Below, one piece after another: positions 24,450 through 33,943 of a stretch of DNA of 64,000 nt. Both the position numbers and the translations under genes were made by a program. How positions within the stretch are numbered: position 1 is the first letter of the stretch; every line of letters begins with the position of its first letter. The stretch is from an uncultured bacterium (GTDB lineage Bacteria; Cloacimonadota; Cloacimonadia; Cloacimonadales; Cloacimonadaceae). Where the stretch lies: NCBI GenBank assembly GCA_938009275.1, contig CALLHY010000039.1, forward strand, positions 1-64,000. Reading direction: 5' to 3'. The notes under the pieces are model-generated. The model had not been told where the DNA came from. It did not search any database and was given only the letters and a program-made list of their open reading frames with translations.

Positions 24450-26891
24450 ATGAAAAACTATATACTGATGCTAGTGATGTTTCTAATATTTATTTCATCT
24501 TATGCCGTAAGCATTAGCGAAGTGGAGGCTAAGAGGGTAGCTCTTGGTTTGTTTGTGCACAAGGGAGGTTCTCCCGATTCTGAGCTTGCGATAGACAAAC
24601 TATCGGCGCGCGGACAACAAGCGGACATTTACGTAATTAACTTTAAACCTACTGGTTTTGTTATATTGTCCGGAGACGACAGAGCCTATCCGATACTTGC
24701 GTATTCCCTTACAGACATCTTCCCGATGAATGATCTACCAGATCATGTTGCGTGGTTTATTGGCGAATACCAAAGGACAATCAATGAGATTAGGGAGAAT
24801 CACACGCTTAGTGTAGATTCGACCTGGCAGAAATTGCGCAACGCAGATTATAGTAGTTTTACCATTTCCAGGGATGTTGCGGCCTTGCTTAGCACAACCT
24901 GGGACCAGGGGTGGCCATATAACAGCATGTGTCCGGCCGATGGCTCAGGACCCGGGGGACACGTTTGGGCCGGTTGCACTGCCACAGCAATGGCCCAAAT
25001 AATGAAACGCTGGAATCATCCTGTCACAGGTAATAGTTCTCACTCATACACAGCAGGCAGTTATGGTACTCTGAGTGCGAATTTTGGGGCAAGCACCTAT
25101 AACTGGGCTGCTATGCCCAATAGCACTTCCAGCGTTAATAGCAGTATCTCTACCCTGCTGTATCATTGTGGAGTTGCGACAAATATGGACTATTCTCCTA
25201 CTGGTAGTGGTGCTTATCTTACAGATGCCAGGACAGCTTTAGTAACCTATTTCCGCTATAATAGCGGAGCCGCGTACTATGAAGCTTCGAATTACAGTAC
25301 TTCAACGTGGGCATCGATGTTAACGTCGGATTTGGATCTAGGACGTCCGATTCTGTATCAGGGCTATAGCCCTAGTAGTGGCCATGCCTGGGTACTTGAT
25401 GGATATCAAGCTACCAATTATTTCCATTTTAACTGGGGTTGGAGCGGAAGTTACAATGGCTATTTCTATTTGAACAACTTGAATCCCGGATCATACACAT
25501 TCAATCAGAATCAAGGCGCGGTAATGCATATATATCCCCAACAGCAGGGGGCATTGCAAGGAACGGTTACTAGCGATGGTATCGCCATACCCGGGGCAAC
25601 CGTATCCCTGGGCAGCAATAGCACTATTACCAACACCAACGGACAGTATTCATTTCCCAGTATAAATAGCGGCAATTATCTTGTTTCTGCCACCAAATCG
25701 AACTATAACTACGTTGCAGAATACGTAAACATCTACGCCGGGCAAACAACCACATTGAATTTTACTCTTGTGGAGTCGGTCTATCCGCCCTCACAACTGA
25801 GTGCTGTTGTTGCCGGTTCAAACGTCAATTTGAATTGGCAAGCACCCTCAGTGCCAACGGTTTCTGAGTGGATATGTTGGGGGGATGGTAGCCCCCACAC
25901 CAGTTTGGGATGGAATGTGCCATATGAATTCACTGTTGCCCAACGCTGGAGCCCAGCTGACCTCAGCCAGTATTTTGGAGGATTTCTTAGTCAGATCAAG
26001 TTTTATCCATGCTATAGCAATGCTACTTACACTCTAAAAGTGTGGACTGGCGGGACTTCAAACAATCCTGGTACCCAAGTCTATTCTCAAGTGATATCAA
26101 ATCCTTCCATCAACGCCTGGAACACGGTACAATTGCCTTCTACGATCAATATCCCCAGTAGTGGTGATCTTTGGGTTGGCTATCATATCAATACCCAAGG
26201 AGGCTATCCCGCTGGCTGCGATGTCGGCCCCGCTATAAATGGGAAAGGCAATATGATTTGGATTGGTGGCTCGTGGTACACTCTCTATGGTTTAAGTGCC
26301 TCTTTGAACTATAACTGGCTTATTCAAGCCTATGTAACTTACTCAGAGCGATCGGATAGAAACATGGAAGCACTAAGTTTTACCAGTAACGCTCCTGAAT
26401 TCCGAGACCTTAATGGTTATAATGTTTGGCGCCTCAGATCCGGGCAAGAAAACAATCCCTCTGGGTGGTCATTGCTAAATCCCCATCCCATTAGCTCCAC
26501 CAGTTACTCTGACACGGATTTTTCTTCCCAGATGGCTGGCACATACAAATGGGCTGTCAGGGCAGTGTACACTGGCGGAACCCTCTCTGATGCAGCATTC
26601 TCAAATGCTGTGGTTAAATCTATTTCCGCCCCAAACACCCCGAAAGTATCTATCACACAAACCGGGGCCAACATGTTGCTAACCTGGCCTGCTGTTACTA
26701 CAGATATCAATGGCTCGCCGCTCACCGGAGTTCAATACAAGATATATAGGCATACTTCCCCTGTTTTTACTCCAAGTAGTAGCTATCTGATAGCTACAAT
26801 CTCAGTTCCGCAATACACGGACATTAACGCAGCAAGCTCAGTTATGTATTTTTATACAGTGATAGCTGTTGTCAATTCCAGGGATGATTAA
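24450..26891 (+). CDS. Secreted C10 (streptopain-type) cysteine peptidase with C-terminal beta domains
   Basis: It is predicted to be an exported protease. The protein has 813 residues. A signal peptide (about 1-19) and a propeptide (about 20-130, with VLSGDDRAYPILAYS) lead to the C10 catalytic domain with C176 in WAGCTATAMAQ and H312 in SGHAWVLDGY, then HFNWGWSG. A carboxypeptidase-regulatory-like domain (about 370-440) and fibronectin-III-like segments follow. The ATG at 24450 follows AAGAGGAG by five bases; an ATG at 24411 is less suited. Unlike other secreted proteins here it lacks a YPNP C-terminal domain and ends inside a beta domain, so its anchoring is unclear. Confidence 0.87.
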   Translation: MKNYILMLVMFLIFISSYAVSISEVEAKRVALGLFVHKGGSPDSELAIDKLSARGQQADIYVINFKPTGFVILSGDDRAYPILAYSLTDIFPMNDLPDHVAWFIGEYQRTINEIRENHTLSVDSTWQKLRNADYSSFTISRDVAALLSTTWDQGWPYNSMCPADGSGPGGHVWAGCTATAMAQIMKRWNHPVTGNSSHSYTAGSYGTLSANFGASTYNWAAMPNSTSSVNSSISTLLYHCGVATNMDYSPTGSGAYLTDARTALVTYFRYNSGAAYYEASNYSTSTWASMLTSDLDLGRPILYQGYSPSSGHAWVLDGYQATNYFHFNWGWSGSYNGYFYLNNLNPGSYTFNQNQGAVMHIYPQQQGALQGTVTSDGIAIPGATVSLGSNSTITNTNGQYSFPSINSGNYLVSATKSNYNYVAEYVNIYAGQTTTLNFTLVESVYPPSQLSAVVAGSNVNLNWQAPSVPTVSEWICWGDGSPHTSLGWNVPYEFTVAQRWSPADLSQYFGGFLSQIKFYPCYSNATYTLKVWTGGTSNNPGTQVYSQVISNPSINAWNTVQLPSTINIPSSGDLWVGYHINTQGGYPAGCDVGPAINGKGNMIWIGGSWYTLYGLSASLNYNWLIQAYVTYSERSDRNMEALSFTSNAPEFRDLNGYNVWRLRSGQENNPSGWSLLNPHPISSTSYSDTDFSSQMAGTYKWAVRAVYTGGTLSDAAFSNAVVKSISAPNTPKVSITQTGANMLLTWPAVTTDINGSPLTGVQYKIYRHTSPVFTPSSSYLIATISVPQYTDINAASSVMYFYTVIAVVNSRDD

Positions 26892-27077
26892 CAGGTAGCA
26901 ACGGATCACCACACAATGCCAGGCAGTATTGCAAGTAATGTCTCCACTGATCTATTTGATGTTTTGGGCGAGACATGTAATGATAATTAGTGTTTTGGTT
27001 TTCTTTCTTGACAGAATTTGGTATATCACATTACCTTCGCTTACGGTTAATTATGAGATTTACGGGTAGAGGTGAAG

Positions 27078-28193
27078 ATGCAAAATGATGGCAAATGCGT
27101 GAACATCGGGATATTTAATGGACTTAGTGAAGATGTGGTTCAAAGCTTCGCTAAAGACTTGGAACGTATTCATTTCTCGCGCGGGGATGCGATTATTACC
27201 GAGCATTCCTGGGGGGATAACCTGTTTTTTATCTGCCGGGGAAAGGTTGAGATTAGCAAAGGCTTGAATAATCCTGAAACTCCCTTTGCTCAACTATCTG
27301 TACTTCAACCCGGTGAGTTCTTTGGCGAAATGGGCATAATAAATGACGAGCCGCGCTCTGCCAGCGTGATAGCCATTGATGATGTGGAACTCCTCGTAAT
27401 TCCCCGCGAAGTGTTCACCAATATCACCTTCAACCATCCCGTGGTGATGTTCAATCTTATGCGTACCTTGTCCGGTCGCTTGCGGGAAACTAACGAGCGT
27501 TTTGTGGACGTGATGAACCAAATGCTAAGTAAAAACAGGCTGATGGCTATCGGACTTGCCGCCAGCAAGATCATTCACGACATCAAGACGCCTTTAACCG
27601 TAATAGTATTAACCGCTCAGTTAATAGAAAACATCTTCCCCGGTAGTAACGAATTTACCGATAGCATAGTGAAACAAACCAAGCTGGTAGATCAATTAGT
27701 ACGCGAGGTTTTGGACTTTGCCAAAGGCAACGAAACTCCGCCCCTTATTCAAATGATAGATATGGACGTGTTCCTGAAGGATATTCAAAACGTGTATGTG
27801 TCTGCCTTGAAAGGGAGGAATATAAACTTTGTGGTTGATAACCGCATCCGTGATTTTGTTTATTTCGATGAAAGCAAGATTCGCAGAGTACTGATCAACC
27901 TTATTAAAAATGCCTCAGAAGCCATCCCTGCGGATGGAGAAGTGAAGATCAGTGCCGGGATGTCTTCAGGTTGGTTACAAATATCGGTTATCGACGATGG
28001 CCCGGGAATTTCGCCCCATATCCGCGAAGACTTGTTCCAACCCTTTGTAACAGAAGGCAAGCAACATGGAACAGGCTTGGGCCTGGCAATATGTAAGAAA
28101 TTGGTTCAGGAACATCGAGGCCGATTGGAATACATACCAATAGAGCCTCATGGCAGTAGGTTTGACATACGTATTCCGCAGAACATGAAATAA
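27078..28193 (+). CDS. Histidine kinase with N-terminal cyclic-nucleotide-binding-like domain
   Basis: It is predicted to sense a small ligand and phosphorylate a response regulator. The protein has 371 residues. A CNB domain covers about 15-130 (GEFFGEMGIINDEPRSASVIA). The dimerisation helix carries H167 in KIIHDIKTPLTV. The ATPase domain has N box LINLIKNASEAI, G1 DDGPGIS and G2 GTGLGLAICKKLV. No membrane segment or signal peptide is seen, so it is cytoplasmic. A GTG at 27072 is an alternative start. No response regulator is adjacent, so its partner is unknown. GAGG at 27069-27072 is the likely ribosome binding site. Confidence 0.9.
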   Translation: MQNDGKCVNIGIFNGLSEDVVQSFAKDLERIHFSRGDAIITEHSWGDNLFFICRGKVEISKGLNNPETPFAQLSVLQPGEFFGEMGIINDEPRSASVIAIDDVELLVIPREVFTNITFNHPVVMFNLMRTLSGRLRETNERFVDVMNQMLSKNRLMAIGLAASKIIHDIKTPLTVIVLTAQLIENIFPGSNEFTDSIVKQTKLVDQLVREVLDFAKGNETPPLIQMIDMDVFLKDIQNVYVSALKGRNINFVVDNRIRDFVYFDESKIRRVLINLIKNASEAIPADGEVKISAGMSSGWLQISVIDDGPGISPHIREDLFQPFVTEGKQHGTGLGLAICKKLVQEHRGRLEYIPIEPHGSRFDIRIPQNMK

Positions 28194-28258
28194 ATGCTTG
28201 TCAAAATAAGGGCTTCGATTTCTTTGGTTCAACCAAATGAAAATTAGGGAAGTGAACC

Positions 28259-28456
28259 ATGTCAAGAATATGCGATATCTGTGGAAAAAGTGCTCAGGTC
28301 GGCAACAGTCGCAGTCATGCACTGAATGCCACCAAGCGTCGTTTCTATCCCAATTTACACGAGATTCGTGCCATCTTTGAAACCGGCATCAAGCGTGTAA
28401 AGGTATGCAGCTCCTGTTTGAAAGCTAATAAAGTTCGCAAAGCCGTAACAAAATAA
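28259..28456 (+). CDS. rpmB: Ribosomal protein bL28
   Basis: This is a small protein of the large ribosomal subunit. It has 65 residues. The N-terminal MSRICDICGK and the central region with HALNATKRRFYPNL are typical. Cysteine pairs C5/C8 and C50/C53 form a zinc ribbon, so this is the zinc-binding form. It stands alone, not with rpmG. A short inverted repeat (TTTGG-TTCAA-CCAAA) lies at about 28226-28240 upstream, and a strong terminator follows. Confidence 0.94.
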   Translation: MSRICDICGKSAQVGNSRSHALNATKRRFYPNLHEIRAIFETGIKRVKVCSSCLKANKVRKAVTK

Positions 28457-28524
28457 ACCTGTTAACCAGGCGTCATTGTGAGAAGACGCACGGCATTAAG
28501 CTGATCTTATATAACAGCCGCTTT

Positions 28525-28567
28525 TCGGGAATTACGGTTTTGCCGGATTCCCGATTTCTTTGTTTTT
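28525..28567 (+). terminator. Rho-independent terminator after rpmB
   Basis: TCGGGAAT at 28525-28532 pairs exactly with ATTCCCGA at 28547-28554. Inside, CGG (28535-28537) pairs with CCG (28543-28545). A T-rich tail (TTTCTTTGTTTTT) follows at once. It separates rpmB from the Bat operon. Confidence 0.8.
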
Positions 28568-28615
28568 AGAAATCATAAGTAAACTTGCAGCAATACAACC
28601 TGAAACGGGGGTTAT

Positions 28616-29602
28616 ATGTTGATAGAAGAAATTCAAAGCAAAGTTGTGCAAAGCTCTGCCATCCTTGCTGATGTTAGAAGCGAAATAGGCAAAGTAGTAG
28701 TAGGACAAAACGAGATAATGGACAGATTGCTAATCGGCATTCTGGCCAATGGTCACGTGCTGATAGAGGGAGTTCCCGGTTTAGCCAAAACGCTTATTAT
28801 CTCCTCATTAGCGGCTGTGTTTGACGCGCAGTTTGCCCGCATTCAATTTACTCCCGATCTGCTACCTGCAGACATTACGGGAACACTTATCTACAATCCC
28901 AAAAGCGGTGAGTTCTCTGCCAAGCGTGGCCCAATCTTTGCCAATTTCATCCTTGCCGACGAGGTAAATCGTGCTCCATCCAAGGTGCAGTCTGCCCTGC
29001 TGGAAGCTATGCAGGAGCGTCAGGTTACCTTGGGTGACAGAACCGAAGCCCTGCCCAACCCCTTCTTTGTAATGGCAACCCAGAATCCCATTGAGCAAGA
29101 AGGCACCTATCCCCTGCCTGAAGCGCAGGTAGACCGCTTTATGATGAAGCTGAAGATTAAGTATCCCGCTTTTGATGATGAGCGCGTGATAATGAATAGA
29201 ATGGTGGAAGATAAACCGGTTACGCTAAATAAAGTGCTTAGCCCCACCGACATATCTGCCATGCGCGAGGTTATAAACCTCATTCACATGGAAGAAAAGC
29301 TTGGGGACTATATCTTGCATCTAATTCAGGCAACCAGGCATCCTGAGCGCTATCCCAGAATTAGCAACCTGAAAGGCTTGATAGAGTTTGGCGCATCACC
29401 TCGTGCCACCATCTACCTTGCCCGGGCAGCGAAGGCGCATGCCTACATAAGCGGTAGAGGATACGTTATTCCCGACGATATAAAAGCTATTGCCCGTGAC
29501 GTGCTGCGTCATAGAATTATCTTATCTTACGAAGCTGAAGCCGAAGAACTGAACAGCGAAGAAATAGTAAACCGCATCCTGAATGAGATAGAAGTCCCAT
29601 AA
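28616..29602 (+). CDS. MoxR family AAA+ ATPase
   Basis: MoxR ATPases act as chaperones for proteins with von Willebrand A domains. The protein has 328 residues. Walker A is GVPGLAKT at 52-59, Walker B is ILADEVNRAP near 119, and sensor 1 is VMATQNPIEQEGTYPLPEAQ-like. It is the first gene of a run with a DUF58 protein and two vWA proteins, the classical MoxR-Bat arrangement. A purine-rich GGGG precedes the ATG at 28616. Confidence 0.92.
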   Translation: MLIEEIQSKVVQSSAILADVRSEIGKVVVGQNEIMDRLLIGILANGHVLIEGVPGLAKTLIISSLAAVFDAQFARIQFTPDLLPADITGTLIYNPKSGEFSAKRGPIFANFILADEVNRAPSKVQSALLEAMQERQVTLGDRTEALPNPFFVMATQNPIEQEGTYPLPEAQVDRFMMKLKIKYPAFDDERVIMNRMVEDKPVTLNKVLSPTDISAMREVINLIHMEEKLGDYILHLIQATRHPERYPRISNLKGLIEFGASPRATIYLARAAKAHAYISGRGYVIPDDIKAIARDVLRHRIILSYEAEAEELNSEEIVNRILNEIEVP

Positions 29603-29611
29603 AGAGGACTG

Positions 29612-30505
29612 ATGTTTACACAAAGTGCTTCGGATATCCTAAAGAAGATACGCCGGATTGAGATACGCACCCGAAATACCGTGTCTGAGATGTTCAGCGG
29701 TGTGTACCACAGTCGTTTCCGCGGTCAGGGCCTGGAGTTTTCAGAAGTGCGGGAGTACCAGCCCGGAGACAACCACCGTGATATAGACTGGAATGTATCT
29801 GCCCGAATGGGACAGATATATATTAAGAAGTTCATCGAAACACGTGAATTGCGGGTAGTTTTCCTGGTCGATGTAAGCGCATCGCAGAACCTTGGCACGG
29901 TCTCAATGTTCAAACGCGAGCGGATTGCCGAATTGGTAGCTGGACTATCCTTTTCGGCTGTGGCAAATCATGATCTTGCAGGCTTGATTCTCTTTTCCGA
30001 CCAAATGGAGAAATATCTACCTCCCCGCAAAGGGCGCAACAATGCCCTCTCCATCCTACGGGAAGTGTTGTATCTGCAACCCAAGAGCAAAGCCACTTCA
30101 TTAAAAGCAGCCTGCGAATATGCACAGCGCATCCTTAAGAAACGCTGCATCCTGTTTATAATCTCCGACTGGCTTGACAGCGGTTACGAAAAGGCACTGA
30201 AGATACTGGCGCATAAACACGATGTAATTGCCCTGCAGATATTAGACAATAGCGAGCTGGAATTGCCCGATGCAGGTTTGTTAAAGCTTCAGGATCCCGA
30301 AACAGGTGCCACTGCCTGGCTTAATAGCTCCGATCCCAAACTAAGAAAAGCTTATAAAGATATCACCAATAAGCAACAAATCGAGCTGCAGGCATTCTTT
30401 AAGAAATGTAAATGCGACTATCTGCTAATAAAGACAAATGACTCCTACGTGCAAGCTCTGCGCAAGTTCTTTGCCCTAAGAATTAAACGGAGAAACTCCC
30501 GATGA
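29612..30505 (+). CDS. DUF58 domain protein
   Basis: The function is not established; the family goes with MoxR ATPases and has a vWA-like fold. The protein has 297 residues. The family motif GLEFSEVREYQPGDNHRDID is at about 35-54, and a metal-site-like DVSAS lies in FLVDVSASQNLG near 90. No membrane segment is seen. AAAGAGG precedes the start, and the stop overlaps the next start (ATGA). Confidence 0.9.
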   Translation: MFTQSASDILKKIRRIEIRTRNTVSEMFSGVYHSRFRGQGLEFSEVREYQPGDNHRDIDWNVSARMGQIYIKKFIETRELRVVFLVDVSASQNLGTVSMFKRERIAELVAGLSFSAVANHDLAGLILFSDQMEKYLPPRKGRNNALSILREVLYLQPKSKATSLKAACEYAQRILKKRCILFIISDWLDSGYEKALKILAHKHDVIALQILDNSELELPDAGLLKLQDPETGATAWLNSSDPKLRKAYKDITNKQQIELQAFFKKCKCDYLLIKTNDSYVQALRKFFALRIKRRNSR

Positions 30506-31389
30506 ACACCAGGCAAGCCAGCATGTTCCTTATTACTGCATTACTGATCTTCCCCGTGTGGCTTGCGGCATCATTTAACCAAGAGCTTATCGGTGCAGAC
30601 AGCCTAAACGTGGGAAGTCCTTTCTCCATGCTTATCACTAGCGACCAGCCCATAAGTAGCGTAACTATTCCAGACACACTGGAAAGCTTTGCCGTTATAG
30701 CCAATGCCCCGAAGGCAGATGGCAAGAACTGGGAGATTAAATTAGCCCCGCTTAGAACTGGCCGCCTAAGCATTCCCCGCCTTCCTATTACATACAAAGA
30801 TAACAGCATAGCACCCGATTCAACCGATGCATTTCGAGTGTTTGTGCTTTCTGTATTAGCAGAGGGCGACACTTTGCTGCGCGACATTAAGCCTCTGGAA
30901 CGATACCGCTTCCAAGCTCCCTTCTGGCTATATATCTTCCTGCTGCTTACTGCCATGGTAATAACAATTTACCTCCTGACAAAGAGACCAAAAAAAACTG
31001 CTCCAGCTAAAGCAAAGCAACCCTTTGTATCACCAAAAGTAATCCCAGCCTGGGAAAAAGCCCTGTCACAGCTAAACGCTTTATTGAAACAAGAACTATT
31101 AGAAAAAGGTGATGTATTGGGCTTCCACTTTGCTCTCTCAGAGATTCTGCGCGGCTTTTTGGAAGACATGTACAACTTTGCTGCATTGGAGATGACCGCA
31201 CCCGAGATTGTTGCGCATATCTCGAAGCATCGCATAGCTTACAACACAGAGATAAAGGACTTCTTAAACTATTGTGATTTAGTAAAATTCGCTAAGGCTT
31301 TGCCCGAACCGGATGAGATAAGCCGGCACACCATGTGGTTTACAGAATACTTACAAAGCTTTCGAGCCCCAGCAGCGGGAGGCCAATAG
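30502..31389 (+). CDS. Membrane protein of the Bat operon (unnamed, between DUF58 and BatA)
   Basis: I do not recognise a named family with certainty. The protein has 295 residues: a signal peptide (about 1-22), a periplasmic beta-rich part (about 25-130, PFSMLITSDQPISSVTIPD), one membrane helix (about 136-158) and a cytoplasmic helical part with GFHFALSEILRGFLEDMY. In layout it resembles the DUF4381-type or shortened BatD proteins found at this place in other Bat operons. It overlaps the genes on both sides, so it is part of the same unit. Confidence 0.75.
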   Translation: MNTRQASMFLITALLIFPVWLAASFNQELIGADSLNVGSPFSMLITSDQPISSVTIPDTLESFAVIANAPKADGKNWEIKLAPLRTGRLSIPRLPITYKDNSIAPDSTDAFRVFVLSVLAEGDTLLRDIKPLERYRFQAPFWLYIFLLLTAMVITIYLLTKRPKKTAPAKAKQPFVSPKVIPAWEKALSQLNALLKQELLEKGDVLGFHFALSEILRGFLEDMYNFAALEMTAPEIVAHISKHRIAYNTEIKDFLNYCDLVKFAKALPEPDEISRHTMWFTEYLQSFRAPAAGGQ

Positions 31390-32384
31390 TGCTGAGGTTT
31401 GAACATCCCTGGCTCTTGCTGCTATTAGTTCTTATTCCCCTTTATTGGCTATGGACTATGCATATCGAGCGCAAGCGCAGCCTGTTCATCCCTCATTCCC
31501 GCATAAACCTGCTTAGCCAATTGGCAGCAAAACAATTACCTTACCGTTATCTATTTCCTATTATTCGAAGCCTTTGCATCCTGTTCATTATAGTTGCCAT
31601 TGCTGAGCCCAGATGGGGCGTGCAAACACGCAACATTAGCAACCGCGGAGTGGATATTGTGCTTGCCATAGATATAAGTGGCTCAATGCTGGCAATGGAC
31701 TTCGCCCCCGATAACCGGCTGGTTGCAGCAGCAAAGGTTGCTTCAGATTTTGTTAGTAAACGCCCCAACGACCGTTTTGCCTTGGTTTCTTTTTCTGAAT
31801 ACGCGCTTACCCAAACCCCCCTTACTTTTGACCAAAATGCCATTATTACCAGCCTGAATAAACTCCAGGTGAATGAACAAGCCTCGGGTACAGCCATCGG
31901 CATGGGGCTTGCAAAGGCGGTAGCCCGGCTAAAAGATAGCAAAGCCAAGTCTCGCATAATTATACTGATTACCGATGGCGTAAATAACACCGGCGAGATA
32001 GACCCCATTAGCGCTGCCAATATGGCAAAACAGCTTGGAATAAAGGTGTATCCCATTGGTGTGGGACGGGATGGCATGGTGCCTTTTCCTTACACAGACC
32101 CACTTTTCGGCACCCGTTATGTGAACACATATATCGAACTGGACATGGCTACACTAAACAAAATTGCTACTATAACAGGCACCGATAAAGCCTGGCTGGC
32201 ATCGGATTCATCCAGCCTCTCCGAAATTATGCTGCTAATTGACAAGCTGGAGAAAACTACTTTTACAGCTCAATTCAGCTACAGGTATAGCGAGAGATTC
32301 ATGCCCTTCTTATGGCTCGCTTTCATTATGCTGTTCCTTGAGATCGGGCTAAAAACCGCATTCGTCCTTGTGTTACCGGAGTAG
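31389..32384 (+). CDS. batA: BatA-like von Willebrand A membrane protein
   Basis: The protein has 331 residues and likely presents a metal-dependent binding domain outside the inner membrane. Hydrophobic helices lie at about 8-22 and 56-73; the vWA domain has the MIDAS motif DISGS at 95-99; a last helix is at the C-terminus. I chose the GTG at 31389: GGGAGG at 31377-31382 lies six bases before it and it overlaps the previous stop (TAGTG). An ATG at 31335 lies inside the preceding gene. MoxR upstream is its presumed chaperone. Confidence 0.88.
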   Translation: MLRFEHPWLLLLLVLIPLYWLWTMHIERKRSLFIPHSRINLLSQLAAKQLPYRYLFPIIRSLCILFIIVAIAEPRWGVQTRNISNRGVDIVLAIDISGSMLAMDFAPDNRLVAAAKVASDFVSKRPNDRFALVSFSEYALTQTPLTFDQNAIITSLNKLQVNEQASGTAIGMGLAKAVARLKDSKAKSRIIILITDGVNNTGEIDPISAANMAKQLGIKVYPIGVGRDGMVPFPYTDPLFGTRYVNTYIELDMATLNKIATITGTDKAWLASDSSSLSEIMLLIDKLEKTTFTAQFSYRYSERFMPFLWLAFIMLFLEIGLKTAFVLVLPE

Positions 32385-32386
32385 CC

Positions 32387-33382
32387 ATGAATCTGGTAAA
32401 CCCACATTTGCTAGCCTTATTAATTATCTCACTGCTGCTGTTCGTGCTGGTGATAAAGCGTAGATCGCGGGTTAGCAAACGTTTTGTCAGCTACGCTCAG
32501 CCACATCTAATGCGCTATATTTATCGCACCCACTCACCCTTCTGGTCTGGCTTCAAGCTATTCATCCTGATCCTCGCCTTGTCTGCGATTATCTTTGCCC
32601 TCGTGCGCCCTCAGTGGGACTTTCAAGATAAGGATACCGAAAGCAGCGGTATGGACATAATCTTCGCCATTGATGTGTCTAAGAGCATGGATGCGAAAGA
32701 TATGGTGCCCAGCAGGCTGATGCGTGCCATCATCCAAATCTCAGCATTCTTAGACCAGGTTAAGACAGACCGCATTGGCATAATAGCTTTTGCCGGCAAT
32801 GCCACATTGGAGTGCCCATTAACCGACGACTATGAAGCCATTAGAATTGTGCTTGGCAGCCTTAGTACTGATGCTGTTACCAAGCCAGGAACCAATGTCG
32901 GCGATGCCCTGCGGCTTGCTGCAGACGCTTTCGACGCCTCTTCACCTGCAAATACTTTAATCCTGATATCTGATGGTGAAGACCTTGCCGGAGAGGCAAT
33001 CAAGCAAGCCAAGCAGCTTGCAGCAAAGAACGTGCGTATTCACTCTATGGGAGTTGGAAGCCCTGATGGATATATTATCACCCACCCCAAAACCGGACAG
33101 GAAGTTCTAAGCAAGCTGGATGAAAGCTCACTAACTGAAATCTCCAAGGTATCCGGCGGTGACTATTACCGTGTAACCCCTGGAGGAGACGAGATTCAGC
33201 TAATCCTGAAGCGCATCTACGAAACCGAAGAACGCCGCATAAGCCGCAAACGTCTAAACATCCTGAAAGATCAATATCACCTCTTTGCCGCTTTAGCCCT
33301 TATCCTGTTGTTCACCGAAAGCATAATTGACCCTCGTAGCAAAAAAGGTATCCTTAGCCCGGAGAACTACCATGAAGATTAA
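32387..33382 (+). CDS. batB: BatB-like von Willebrand A membrane protein
   Basis: This is a second vWA protein, with 331 residues. Helices lie at about 6-23 and 55-73, and the MIDAS motif DVSKS at 96-100 with later TGTN-type and ISDGED elements. A C-terminal helix is followed by a short tail. It starts two bases after batA ends. BatA and BatB side by side are the core of the Bacteroides aerotolerance operon. The partner proteins and cargo are unknown in any organism I can cite with certainty. Confidence 0.88.
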   Translation: MNLVNPHLLALLIISLLLFVLVIKRRSRVSKRFVSYAQPHLMRYIYRTHSPFWSGFKLFILILALSAIIFALVRPQWDFQDKDTESSGMDIIFAIDVSKSMDAKDMVPSRLMRAIIQISAFLDQVKTDRIGIIAFAGNATLECPLTDDYEAIRIVLGSLSTDAVTKPGTNVGDALRLAADAFDASSPANTLILISDGEDLAGEAIKQAKQLAAKNVRIHSMGVGSPDGYIITHPKTGQEVLSKLDESSLTEISKVSGGDYYRVTPGGDEIQLILKRIYETEERRISRKRLNILKDQYHLFAALALILLFTESIIDPRSKKGILSPENYHED

Positions 33383-33941
33383 ACGGAGAAGATTACTTGC
33401 CATAGCCCTGATAGCAATCTCGCTATTCCTTCTATTTGAGCTACTGCTGCGCCCCAAGGTTATCTCTCAAAGCCTGGCAAGTATGCTATACAAAACCAGG
33501 AACTATGCTCAGGCAGAAAAGATTTTTAACAAAAACGCCGGGAAAGGAGATGCCAAGGCGTCTGCAAATCTGGCAAAAAGCCTGTATAAACAAGAGAAGT
33601 ATCAGCAAGCAGAAGAGCCCGCAAACAATGCCAGAAACCTAAAAAATAAATACTACGATTTAGGTAATATCTCCTACCGCCAGGGTGATTTCGAAAAAGC
33701 AGCAGAAAACTTTAAACGTGCCATGCTGGATAATCCCAACGACACAGACGCTAAGGCAAACTATGAGCTAAGCCTGAAACAAAAAGATAAGCAAGCTCCC
33801 AAACCTGAACCCAAAGAAGACCCCAACAAAGAGAAACAAGAAGAAATTCGCAACATATTGGGAGGCTTGGACAACAAAGAGAGTAACGACCGCAAACAAC
33901 AACAAGAACAGGGTGATATCCCTCCCGATAAATGGTGGTAA
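33372..33941 (+). CDS. batC: BatC-like TPR protein
   Basis: The protein has 189 residues: an N-terminal membrane anchor (about 7-24), TPR repeats at about 45-130 (YAQAEKIFNKNAGKGDAKAS; YRQGDFEKAAENFKRAML), and a charged low-complexity tail rich in Lys, Glu, Pro and Gln. The ATG at 33372 follows GGAG, and the first 11 bases overlap batB. An upstream ATG at 33327 lies within batB and is rejected. It likely acts as a periplasmic scaffold for the Bat complex. Confidence 0.82.
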   Translation: MKIKRRRLLAIALIAISLFLLFELLLRPKVISQSLASMLYKTRNYAQAEKIFNKNAGKGDAKASANLAKSLYKQEKYQQAEEPANNARNLKNKYYDLGNISYRQGDFEKAAENFKRAMLDNPNDTDAKANYELSLKQKDKQAPKPEPKEDPNKEKQEEIRNILGGLDNKESNDRKQQQEQGDIPPDKWW

Positions 33942-33943
33942 TA

